From NCBI GenBank assembly GCA_016718385.1, contig JADKDK010000004.1:310001-374000 (forward strand): a DNA stretch of 64,000 nucleotides, written 5' to 3'. Of the stretch, positions 52,738 through 61,677 are shown piece by piece. Under the pieces are notes generated by a model. It did no database searches. It was not told the origin of the DNA and saw only the letters and a list, made by a program, of their open reading frames with translations. Made by a program: the position numbers and the translations under genes. Numbering within the stretch: position 1 is the first letter of the stretch; every line of letters begins with the position of its first letter. This DNA is from Gammaproteobacteria bacterium (GTDB taxonomy: Bacteria > Pseudomonadota > Gammaproteobacteria > Pseudomonadales > UBA5518).

Positions 52738-54797
52738 ACAGCAATGCATCGGGCAGAACAGTCCTGGCGATCGCCTTTGCCCTCGGCCTGACGAGCGTCG
52801 TCTGGGTGGGCGCGGGTTTTGTCGGTTCGAGCGGAATCGCCCTGGGCATGACCGTGGCCATCGGCGGGGTGTACGTGCTCGGCGCGCTCGAAGTCCGGCG
52901 TTTCCGCGTGGCCACGTCCTCGCTGGCCGCTGCGCTGGCCGACGTGCCGCAGCCACTGGAGCACCTGGACGACTGGCTCGGCCGCGTGCATCCGGCGCTG
53001 CAACACGCCGTGCGCCTGCGCATCGAGGGCGAGCGCGTCGCCTTGCCCGGGTTGGCGCTCACGCCGTACCTGGTCGGCCTGCTGGTGATGCTGGGCATGC
53101 TCGGCACCTTCCTCGGCATGGTCGTCACCTTCAAGGGCGCCGTGTTCGCGCTCGAGGGCTCGACGGATCTCCAGGCCATCCGCTCGGTCCTGGCGGAGCC
53201 CATCAAGGGGCTGGCCCTGGCATTCGGCACCTCGGTGGCCGGGGTGGCGACATCGGCCATGCTGGGCCTGATGTCGGCCATCAGCCGCCGCGAGCGCATT
53301 GGGGTGGCGCGGCAGCTGGACGCGCAGATCGCCGCCGTGTTCCGCCCGTTCTCGTTCGTTCATCAGCGGCAGGAGACCTTCAGGGCGCTGCAGTTGCAGG
53401 CCCACGCACTGCCCGATGTGGCGCACCAGTTGCAGGCCCTGATGCAACAGATGGAGCGTCGCGACCAGCAGCTGAACGAGCAACTGCTGAACCGGCAGGA
53501 GCAGTTCCACCGGGACGTGACCGTGGCCTACACGGGCCTCGCCCGGTCCGTGGAACAGTCGCTGAACGACAGCCTGGGCGCCAGCGCCCGCGTGGCCGGC
53601 GAGAGCCTCAAGCCGGTCGTCGAGTCCGCGATGACGGCGATCGCGCACGAGTCCCGGCGCACGCACGAGCGCGTCAGCGAGGCGGTGCAGATGCAGCTCG
53701 ACGGCCTGTCGCAGCGCTTCAGTGCCACGGCCGGCACCGTGGCCGATACCTGGACCGCGGCCCTGCAGCACCAGGCACGTGGCAGCGAACAGCTGGTCGG
53801 CGGCCTGGACCGGGCGCTCGCGACCTTCACGAGCAGCTTCGAGCAGCGTTCCGCTGCCCTGCTGAGCAGCGTCCATGAGGCGGTGTCCCGAGCGCAATCG
53901 GCGCAGGCCCTGGCCGAACAGGAGAAGCAGGCCGCCTGGATGCGGGGGCTGGAGGCCATGGCGACCACGGTCGAATCCAGCATCACGCGGCTGCTGGCGC
54001 AGTCCGAGGAATTGCTCCGCTCGCGCGTCGAATCCGAGGCCGGCTGGACCCGGCAGCAGGGCGAGCGCATGGTGCAACTGGCCACGCTGTGGCGTACCGA
54101 ACTCGCTGCGCTGCGCGCCGAGGAGGGCGCGCGCGGCCAGGCCGCCGTGGAGCGCCTGGGTGAACTGCAGGCCGCGTTGGCCAGCCACCTGGCCACGCTC
54201 GGCGCCGCCCTGGAAACCCCGTTGAACCGGCTGCTGCATACGGCCGCGCAAGTGCCGCAGGCCGCCGCCGAGGTGATTGCGCAACTGCGCGGGGAAATGA
54301 CTCGTCTTGCCGAGCGCGACAACCTCGCGCTGCAGGAGCGCGCCACCCTGGTGGAGAGCATCGGCGCGCTGCTGCAAAGCGTCGACCGGGCCACGGGTGA
54401 ACAGCGCACGGCGATCGAATCGCTGGTGGTCTCCGCCACCGCGGTGCTGGACCAGGTCGGGCGCCAGTTCTCGGAAACCCTCGGCGCGCAGACCGGCCGG
54501 GCGGAGGACGCGGCTGCGCTGGTGGCAGGCAGCGCGATCGAGCTGGCCAGCCTGGGCGAGGCCTTCCACCACGGCGTGCAACTGTTCAGTGCCGCCAACG
54601 AGAAACTGGTCGACGGCCTGCAGCGCATGGAGGACGCCATCGGCCAGTCCATGACGCGCAGCGACGAGCAGCTCGCCTACTACGTCGCACAGGCGCGCGA
54701 GGTGATCGACCTGAGCATCAGCTCGCAGCAGGGAATCGTGGAAGACCTGCGCCGCCTGCACGGCAAGCCGGTCGCGCTGGTCGGGGAGCCCGCGTGA
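52734..54797 (+). CDS. DUF802 protein: MotA/ZorA-like membrane part with long coiled-coil tail
   Basis: This is a 687-residue inner-membrane protein. Four hydrophobic helices lie at about 8-30, 32-50, 103-128 and 158-182. The third and fourth (LTPYLVGLLVMLGMLGTFLG and LALAFGTSVAGVATSAMLGL) have the small-residue pattern of MotA/TolQ/ExbB/ZorA proteins. From about 195 to the end it is almost all helical and coiled-coil, rich in Gln, Glu and Ala, about 490 residues projecting into the cytoplasm. Together with the next gene this gives the MotA-MotB layout of a proton-driven stator. The long tail recalls ZorA of Zorya anti-phage systems. The cargo is unknown. Confidence 0.78.
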   Translation: MNSNASGRTVLAIAFALGLTSVVWVGAGFVGSSGIALGMTVAIGGVYVLGALEVRRFRVATSSLAAALADVPQPLEHLDDWLGRVHPALQHAVRLRIEGERVALPGLALTPYLVGLLVMLGMLGTFLGMVVTFKGAVFALEGSTDLQAIRSVLAEPIKGLALAFGTSVAGVATSAMLGLMSAISRRERIGVARQLDAQIAAVFRPFSFVHQRQETFRALQLQAHALPDVAHQLQALMQQMERRDQQLNEQLLNRQEQFHRDVTVAYTGLARSVEQSLNDSLGASARVAGESLKPVVESAMTAIAHESRRTHERVSEAVQMQLDGLSQRFSATAGTVADTWTAALQHQARGSEQLVGGLDRALATFTSSFEQRSAALLSSVHEAVSRAQSAQALAEQEKQAAWMRGLEAMATTVESSITRLLAQSEELLRSRVESEAGWTRQQGERMVQLATLWRTELAALRAEEGARGQAAVERLGELQAALASHLATLGAALETPLNRLLHTAAQVPQAAAEVIAQLRGEMTRLAERDNLALQERATLVESIGALLQSVDRATGEQRTAIESLVVSATAVLDQVGRQFSETLGAQTGRAEDAAALVAGSAIELASLGEAFHHGVQLFSAANEKLVDGLQRMEDAIGQSMTRSDEQLAYYVAQAREVIDLSISSQQGIVEDLRRLHGKPVALVGEPA

Positions 54798-55450
54798 TGT
54801 TCGGGCTGGAGGACCGCGACGACGGCATCGAGCACACGGCGCCGGTCTGGGCCGTGTTCGGGGACCTGATGTCCGGCCTGCTGGGCGCGTTCGTGCTGAT
54901 CCTGGTGGGCGTGCTGGTGGCACAGATGGACCTGGTGGCCAGCCTGCAAACGGAGATGGAAAAACGCCGCCAGGAAGAGCAGCGTCGCATGGCTCTGGAA
55001 AAAGCCCTGGCGATCCCGCTGCAAACGGGACGGGTCACGTTGAGCAACGGACGCATCGGTATCAGCGGCAACGTGCTGTTCCCGGTGAACTCGGACGAAT
55101 TGCGGCCCGAGGGACGGCTGCTGCTCGAGAGCCTGGTGCCAGCGCTGCAGGTGTACCTGGGCGAGCGCGATGAAATGCTGATGGTCAGCGGTTTCACCGA
55201 TGACAAGCCCATCCGCGAGGGCAACCTGCGGTTTGCCGATAACCTGGAGTTGTCGGCCCAGCGTGCCCTGACCGTGACCCGCGTGCTGATCGAGGACGGC
55301 ATGCCGCCGTCGCGCGTGTTCAGCGCCGCCTTTGGCGCCGAGCAGCCCGTGGCATCCAACGCCGACGAAGCAGGCCGCGCCCTGAACCGGCGGGTTGAAA
55401 TTGCGCCGGTGCCCCGGGCGGTCAATACGCGAGCGCCCGGCCATGACTGA
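54797..55450 (+). CDS. OmpA/MotB-family protein with single membrane helix (ZorB/MotB-like)
   Basis: This is a 217-residue protein. A short N-terminus leads into one membrane helix carrying an acidic residue at its start (VFGDLMSGLLGAFVLILVGV, Asp23), the position of the proton-carrying Asp in MotB/ZorB. After a helical linker comes an OmpA-type peptidoglycan-binding domain (about 95-212), with NSDELRPEGRLLLESL, VSGFTDDKPI and NADEAGRALNRRVEI. It would anchor to the cell wall and gate ions through DUF802. The ATG overlaps the previous stop as TGATG; an in-frame GTG one codon earlier is possible. Confidence 0.82.
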   Translation: MFGLEDRDDGIEHTAPVWAVFGDLMSGLLGAFVLILVGVLVAQMDLVASLQTEMEKRRQEEQRRMALEKALAIPLQTGRVTLSNGRIGISGNVLFPVNSDELRPEGRLLLESLVPALQVYLGERDEMLMVSGFTDDKPIREGNLRFADNLELSAQRALTVTRVLIEDGMPPSRVFSAAFGAEQPVASNADEAGRALNRRVEIAPVPRAVNTRAPGHD

Positions 55451-56144
55451 GCGCGAGCCGATGGACGTCAGCGCTGCCTCGGCGGCGCTGGGCGCAGAGT
55501 CGACGCTGCTGTCGTCGCTCGAATCCCTGCTCGGCGATGGTCCCGGGCGCCTGGATCCCGTACGGCTTCGTTACCTGGAGGTGCTGGCGCGGCGCATGCA
55601 GGCCGCGCCCGCTGCAGTGCGGCTCATCCTTCGAGGCAAACTGCAACAAGGCCTGGCGGACTGTGGTGAATGCCTCGGGCAACTGCGCTCGCCGCGTTCT
55701 GCGCCCGCGCGCCATGGCAACGTTGTGCACGACGAGACGGCGCCACGCCAGGCACCCGGCACGCCGCTGGCCGCGCTCAACGGCTATATCGAGACCGCAA
55801 CGCGCAATGCCACCCCGAGGGACACCGATGCCGTACCGTCCGGCACGGGACATACTTCGCCCGAGCTGAAGAGCGCCCGCCGTTTCCGGGAAGCCTGGTC
55901 CAGGATCCGTGCCGAGGACGCACTGGAACAGGCCGTCGGCCGAGCGCCCGAGGACGCCGGTCCGCTCAATTCGCATATGCTGATGCTGCGGTCCCTGACG
56001 CTGATGCGCGAACTGTCGCCGGACTATCTGCAGCGGTTCCTGTCGCAGGCGGAGTCGCTGCTGTGGCTGGAACTGGCGCAGGGCAAGCTCAGGCAGCCTG
56101 GGGCCAGGGCCCGGCCGGCACGTCGAGGCCGGCCGGCGAAATGA
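55443..56144 (+). CDS. DUF2894-family protein
   Basis: This is a 233-residue soluble protein. The C-terminal third matches the DUF2894 pattern: ARRFREAWSRIRAEDALEQA, then PLNSHMLMLRSLTLMRELSP and DYLQRFLSQAESLLWLELAQ. The N-terminal half is Ala/Arg-rich, with a Pro-rich linker at about 100-140. The start at 55443 overlaps the OmpA-like gene end by 8 bp; an earlier in-frame ATG exists but is not family-like. It completes the four-gene DUF3348-DUF802-OmpA-DUF2894 operon. Probably a cytoplasmic partner; function unknown. Confidence 0.78.
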   Translation: MTEREPMDVSAASAALGAESTLLSSLESLLGDGPGRLDPVRLRYLEVLARRMQAAPAAVRLILRGKLQQGLADCGECLGQLRSPRSAPARHGNVVHDETAPRQAPGTPLAALNGYIETATRNATPRDTDAVPSGTGHTSPELKSARRFREAWSRIRAEDALEQAVGRAPEDAGPLNSHMLMLRSLTLMRELSPDYLQRFLSQAESLLWLELAQGKLRQPGARARPARRGRPAK

Positions 56145-56186
56145 CGGCTCGCATCTGACGACAAGACGCCGCTATCGCCGGCATCG

Positions 56187-56272
56187 CAGGTCGGGCTTGT
56201 AGGTCGGGCTTGTAGGTCGGGCTTCAGCCCGACAGGGCTCGCGTCGGCATGTTTGCCGACCTGCGGGGCGTT
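56187..56272. repeat. REP element with triplicated left arm
   Basis: The 13-bp unit AGGTCGGGCTTGT is repeated in tandem (56188-56200, 56201-56213), then runs into AGGTCGGGCTTCAGCCCGAC, a complete REP hairpin, followed by GTCGGCATGTTTGCCGAC with a degenerate foot. The tandem looks like slippage or nested insertion of the REP arm. It lies between the convergent DUF2894 and cupin genes. Confidence 0.8.
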
Positions 56273-56275
56273 GCC

Positions 56276-56785
56276 TCAGGCTTCCCGCGCCATGCCGATC
56301 ATCGCCACGCACATGATCGCCGGCGCGCTGCCGCGGTTGTGCCAGGCGTGGCGCGTGCCGTTCTGCACGAAGCTGTCGCCGGCCTTCAGCAGCTGCTGAC
56401 GGCCGTCATCGAGCTCCAGCCACAGTTCACCGGCGAGCAGCACGCCGTAGTCGATGGTGTCGGTGCGGTGCATGCGGCCGTCATCCTCGACGTTGAAATC
56501 GGCCGAGGCGGAGACGGTATCGGCATGGCCCCGTGCCGCATCGGCGTCAGGCGGGATCACGACGTAGGTGAACACCGTGGCGCCGGGCGGCGGCACGGTC
56601 GAGGTCTTGCCAATCGCGGCATCCGTGCCGGATTCGCCGAGCCTCGTGTCCGGCGTGCTGGCCCACAGCGCGCCCAGTTCGAATCCGGCGCCGCCGAGGG
56701 GCTGCGGGGCGGGGCCGTCGTGCACGAACACGGATTTGCCGTCGGCGTCGATTCCGGTGACGAGTCGTCTCATGGTCGGGGGCAT
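56276..56785 (-). CDS. Cupin-domain protein
   Basis: This is a 169-residue small-barrel protein. The C-terminal half holds the cupin motifs HRTDTIDYGVLLAGELWLEL (about 105-124) and GDSFVQNGTRHAWHNRGSAP (about 136-155), with a potential metal-binding His set. The N-terminal part (VTGIDADGKSVFVHDGPAP) resembles cupins associated with sugar or aromatic metabolism. It is 12 bp downstream of the BVMO gene in the same direction, so likely an operon partner. Enzyme or binding role unknown. Confidence 0.83.
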   Translation of the reverse strand: MPPTMRRLVTGIDADGKSVFVHDGPAPQPLGGAGFELGALWASTPDTRLGESGTDAAIGKTSTVPPPGATVFTYVVIPPDADAARGHADTVSASADFNVEDDGRMHRTDTIDYGVLLAGELWLELDDGRQQLLKAGDSFVQNGTRHAWHNRGSAPAIMCVAMIGMAREA

Positions 56786-56797
56786 GCAGACGCCCGT

Positions 56798-58270
56798 TCA
56801 GCTGGCGATGGCGTAAGCTTCCAGCCGCGGCGCCTTCATCTCCTCGCAAAAACGCGTGCGCGTCCACGGCCAGGTGGCGGGTATGCCCTCGGCGTCCAGG
56901 TACCAGCTCTTGCAGCCGGAGCCGAACACGGTGCGCTTCGCCGCTTCGAGGCGGTCGCGCTCGAAGGCCTGCATGGCTTCGTGCGTCGGTGCCACTTCGC
57001 GGCACTCGCCCGCGCGCAGTTTCTCGATGAACGTCCAGATGTAGTGCAGCTGCTGTTCGGCGATGTCGATCAGCGAGAAGTTGCCCACGGGCCCGTTGGG
57101 GCCGTTCAGCATGAAGAAGTTCGGGAAGTCGGGCATGGCGATCGCCATGTAGGCCTTGGGACGATCGGCCCATACGTCGTTCAGCTGCACGCCGTCGCGC
57201 CCGACCACATTCATCGGGCGCATGAACATGCCGGCATTGAAGCCGGTGGCCAGCGCCAGCACGTCGAGCTCGACGAGGCGGCCGTTCTTCAGCCGCACGC
57301 CCGCCGGCTCGAGGCATTCGATGCCGTCGCTCACCAGCTCGGCATTGGGGTGCTGGATCGCCTCGTAATAGTCGGGCGAGTAGATCAGGCGCTTGCACGC
57401 GGCGCGGTAGTTGGGGCGCAGCTTCTCGCGCAGCACGGGGTCGCGCACGGTGTTCTCGAGGTTCGCCAGGCAGGTGGCCTCGATCTCGGCGATGCCCTCG
57501 GAGTCGGCGTTGACCAGCGAATTGTTGAAGCGCTCGACGTTCGCGAGGTAGTCGGGCTGGTTCTGCATGTAGTGCAGCAGTGCGGGATCGGCGCGAAACG
57601 CCGCGCGCTGCTCATCGGTGAACGCCGGGTTCTCGACCGGCATGATCCACTGCGCGGTGCGCTGGAAGTGGTGCAGCTTGCCGGCGCGCGGCGCCAGCGC
57701 CGAGATGATCTGCACGCCCGTGGAGCCGTTGCCGATGACGCCGACGCGGCGCCCATCCAGCGGCACGCTGTGGTCCCAGCGCGCGGTGTGGAAGCAGGCG
57801 CCCTCGAAGCTGGCCAGCCCGGGGATGTCCGGGTAGTTCAGGTGGTGCAGCACGCCGGTGGCAGCGATCACGATGTCGGCTTCATCCCGCGTGCCGTTCT
57901 TCGTTTCGAGATGCCAGCGTCCGCCGCGGAACTCGCAACGCACGATCTCCTCGTTGAAGCGGATGATCTTGTCTACGCCGTACTTGCGAGTGGTCCTCTC
58001 GAAGTACTCCTGGATCTCGGCGCCCGGCGGCAGCATGTGGCTCCAGTCCGGGTTCGGCTCGAAGGAGTAGGTGTAGGCGTGCGAGGGCACGTCACAGGTC
58101 AGGCCCGGATAGGTGTTCTCGCGCCAGGTGCCGCCGATGCGGTCGGCCTTCTCGTAGATCGCGCAGTTCGTGATGCCGGCCTCGAGCAGCTTGATGCCGC
58201 TCAGGATGCCGGCCATGCCGGCTCCCATCACCACCACGCGGATGTCGCGCACTGCCTTCTTGTCTGCCAT
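56798..58270 (-). CDS. FAD-dependent Baeyer-Villiger-type monooxygenase
   Basis: This is a 490-residue flavoprotein. The FAD site appears as VVVMGAGMAGILSGIKLLEA (Gly16-Gly21) and the NADPH site as GVIGNGSTGVQIISAL. The Baeyer-Villiger fingerprint FEGACFHTARWDHS matches F-x-G-x-x-x-H-x-x-x-W-[P/D]. Such enzymes turn ketones into esters or lactones with O2 and NADPH. The start at 58270 follows a GGGAGC site. Upstream lies a 15-bp palindrome that may be its operator. Substrate unknown, but the lipid-degrading context fits a steroid or long-chain ketone. Confidence 0.88.
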   Translation of the reverse strand: MADKKAVRDIRVVVMGAGMAGILSGIKLLEAGITNCAIYEKADRIGGTWRENTYPGLTCDVPSHAYTYSFEPNPDWSHMLPPGAEIQEYFERTTRKYGVDKIIRFNEEIVRCEFRGGRWHLETKNGTRDEADIVIAATGVLHHLNYPDIPGLASFEGACFHTARWDHSVPLDGRRVGVIGNGSTGVQIISALAPRAGKLHHFQRTAQWIMPVENPAFTDEQRAAFRADPALLHYMQNQPDYLANVERFNNSLVNADSEGIAEIEATCLANLENTVRDPVLREKLRPNYRAACKRLIYSPDYYEAIQHPNAELVSDGIECLEPAGVRLKNGRLVELDVLALATGFNAGMFMRPMNVVGRDGVQLNDVWADRPKAYMAIAMPDFPNFFMLNGPNGPVGNFSLIDIAEQQLHYIWTFIEKLRAGECREVAPTHEAMQAFERDRLEAAKRTVFGSGCKSWYLDAEGIPATWPWTRTRFCEEMKAPRLEAYAIAS

Positions 58271-58349
58271 CTGGTCTGCTCCCTGTTCGGGTTGAAAGTA
58301 CATGCTCAATGTAGGGCCAAAGCATGACCTGCGAATCATTCATATGTAT

Positions 58350-58364
58350 TACCCGAATCGGGTA
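58350..58364. promoter_or_regulatory. 15-bp palindrome upstream of the BVMO gene
   Basis: TACCCGAATCGGGTA is a perfect 7-bp inverted repeat around one central base, 80 bp before the BVMO start, in an AT-rich stretch (58335-58352). It has the form of a regulator operator, but no regulator gene is adjacent. It could also act on selO in the other direction. Confidence 0.5.
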
Positions 58365-58380
58365 GATCCGGTGCCCGACT

Positions 58381-58402
58381 GTGGGTCGCCATGAATGGCG
58401 AC
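58381..58402. repeat. Single REP with GTGG foot
   Basis: GTGG followed by GTCGCCATGAATGGCGAC (58385-58402). This is one unpaired REP hairpin in the 194-bp gap between the divergent BVMO and selO genes. Confidence 0.75.
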
Positions 58403-58464
58403 AGCGGCAATCCTGACGGCACCGCCCCCGCTTCCATGCCGCCCGCTCGTGGTATCTTCCCCCC

Positions 58465-60020
<1,556 letters not shown>

Positions 60021-60024
<4 letters not shown>

Positions 60025-60099
60025 GTCCGCATGAATGCGGACAGGTGCATCGTAGGTCCGCATGAATGCGGACAAATGTCCGGCTGAAGCCGGACCTAG
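60021..60099. repeat. REP cluster closing both selO and the LuxE-like gene
   Basis: GTAG plus GTCCGCATGAATGCGGAC (60021-60042) is followed by a second copy with GTAG at 60052, then GTCCGGCTGAAGCCGGAC ending CTAG (60078-60099). The leftmost GTAG contains the TAG stop of selO; the rightmost CTA is the TAG stop of the LuxE-like gene on the other strand. The REP array fills the convergent gap end to end. Confidence 0.9.
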
Positions 60100-61508
60100 C
60101 GGTGCAGCAGGAAATCCATCGCGCGGTCGTGCGCTTCCGGTGCGCCGGCGCAGTTGATCTTGTCGTCGCCGCCCTGGATCTCGCTGAAACGGCGGATCGT
60201 GCCGTGCAGGTAGGGGCTCCTGCGCCCGCAGTCACAGGGCTCGTCCCAGCCGGCCATCGTGACCTCGTCGCCCGTCACCAGCCCGCCCCAGTAGGTGTCG
60301 GGCAGCATGTCGAAGCAGGCGAAGCGCCCGGTCTGCGTGCCCGCGCGCGGCAGCATCCTCCCGGTGTGCGGATCGAGCACGAAGGGCACCAGCACCGGCG
60401 GCACGTGGTAGTTGCCAGCCTCGCAGCGCGGGTTGCCGGGCATCAGTTCGCTCATGCTGTAGATCTCGAAGGTGCGGCTGTAGCCGAGGAAAGCGAAGAT
60501 CTGTTCGCGGTAGTCCTCGGGTAGCACGCGGCCCTTGCTGCCGCCGCCGCTCATCAGCAGGCTGCCCTTGCCGAAGAGATCGCGCATGCCCTCGGCCAGT
60601 CCCTGCTCGGCCCATTCGAACAGGATGGGCCACACCGCGAACAGGCAGATGTCGCGGCCGCCGAAGCGCCGGATCGCGGTCTGCAGGAATTCCTTCATGC
60701 GCCCCGGGCGCTGCTGCTCGCGATGCGCGAACTCCTCGCGCCGCGCCAGCAGGCCGGGCGAGAGTTCCAGCCTGCCCTGCTCGCCGCGCGCCTCGGCGGC
60801 ACGCAGGCGTCCGGCCAGCGAGGCGATATCGGCGCTGAAGTAATCATCGGGGTAGAGGAACAGCGCGTTGTCGTCACCACCTGCCCACAGGTTGACCATT
60901 GCCTCGACGCCGCGGTAGGTCGCGCCGGCGCCGTAGCGGTAGCCCGGCTGCACCATCGGCAGGCGCGCGCTCATCAGGTCGGGCCCGGTGCCATGGCCGT
61001 TCCAGTCGCGGATCGCGTGGGCCGTCAGCGTGGTCGACTGGATCCAGTGCTCGCGCATGCGCGGCATGAACGAGAGCTTGCCGGTGGTGCCGAAGGTGTG
61101 CAGCAACCGCATGTCGGTCTGCTCGTCGAGGCGCTTGATCCAGCCGTCGATGCTGTCGACGCCGGCCGTGTCTACCTTGCGCAGGTCCAGCGTCGTGAGC
61201 CCGTCGAGCCAGCGCGTGAGACGGTCGAACTGTCCGCGCTCCAGGATCGACAGCGGGTAGGACTTGTAGACCGTGTGCGGGAACAGCAGCGGCACCGCGT
61301 CATCGAGCGATTCGATGGCTTCGATGCCCTGCTCGGTCGCCAGACGCTCCAGCACCGGCACCTGCTTGCGCAGTTCCTCGAAGCGCTTGCGCAGGCCGGC
61401 GAGGTGCACGGCCTCGATCTGCTCGCGCGTGAGCGCGTGTCCCGCGAAGTAGTCGCCGTCGATGTAACTCTGCGGGTCGCGCAGCAGGTTCTGGAACAGT
61501 TCGCTCAT
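60096..61508 (-). CDS. LuxE/PaaK-family acyl-protein synthetase-like protein
   Basis: This is a 470-residue member of the LuxE/phenylacetate-CoA ligase-like adenylating group. The segment LLHTFGTTGKLSFMPRMREH (about 135-154) is the nucleotide-loop equivalent. Later parts are GSLLMSGGGSKGRVLPEDYR, FEIYSMSELMPGNPRCEAGN and GLVTGDEVTMAGWDEPCDCG, the last like the PaaK C-terminal region. LuxE activates a fatty acid and hands it to LuxC for reduction. LuxC lies directly upstream, separated by a REP array. Symbol luxE is not assigned because it may instead be a general acyl ligase. Confidence 0.75.
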   Translation of the reverse strand: MSELFQNLLRDPQSYIDGDYFAGHALTREQIEAVHLAGLRKRFEELRKQVPVLERLATEQGIEAIESLDDAVPLLFPHTVYKSYPLSILERGQFDRLTRWLDGLTTLDLRKVDTAGVDSIDGWIKRLDEQTDMRLLHTFGTTGKLSFMPRMREHWIQSTTLTAHAIRDWNGHGTGPDLMSARLPMVQPGYRYGAGATYRGVEAMVNLWAGGDDNALFLYPDDYFSADIASLAGRLRAAEARGEQGRLELSPGLLARREEFAHREQQRPGRMKEFLQTAIRRFGGRDICLFAVWPILFEWAEQGLAEGMRDLFGKGSLLMSGGGSKGRVLPEDYREQIFAFLGYSRTFEIYSMSELMPGNPRCEAGNYHVPPVLVPFVLDPHTGRMLPRAGTQTGRFACFDMLPDTYWGGLVTGDEVTMAGWDEPCDCGRRSPYLHGTIRRFSEIQGGDDKINCAGAPEAHDRAMDFLLHR

Positions 61509-61520
61509 TTCATGATCTCC

Positions 61521-61677
61521 GTAGGTCGGGATTCATCCCGACAAGGGTTCGGCAAAGCCGAACCCGCTGTTTCCAATGCATCCGCCAATGGTGTCGGCAT
61601 GAATGCCGACCCACATAAATGCCCCCGTAGGTCGGGCTTCAGCCCGACAAATTGTGTCGGCATGAATGCCGACCTAC
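61521..61677. repeat. REP array between luxC-like and luxE-like genes
   Basis: Four REP hairpins occur in 157 bp: GTCGGGATTCATCCCGAC with GTAG foot (61521-61542), GTCGGCATGAATGCCGAC with CCAC foot (61592-61613), GTCGGGCTTCAGCCCGAC with GTAG foot (61627-61648) and GTCGGCATGAATGCCGAC with CTAC foot (61656-61677). A GGTTCGGC/GCCGAACC stem at about 61546-61565 is interspersed. The last CTA is the LuxC-like stop. Confidence 0.9.

Noticed and set aside
52734..56144. Complete Zorya defence system
   Set aside because: The ZorA/ZorB-like pair is flanked by DUF3348 and DUF2894, not by ZorC/ZorD or ZorE-type genes, so it is not a known Zorya type.
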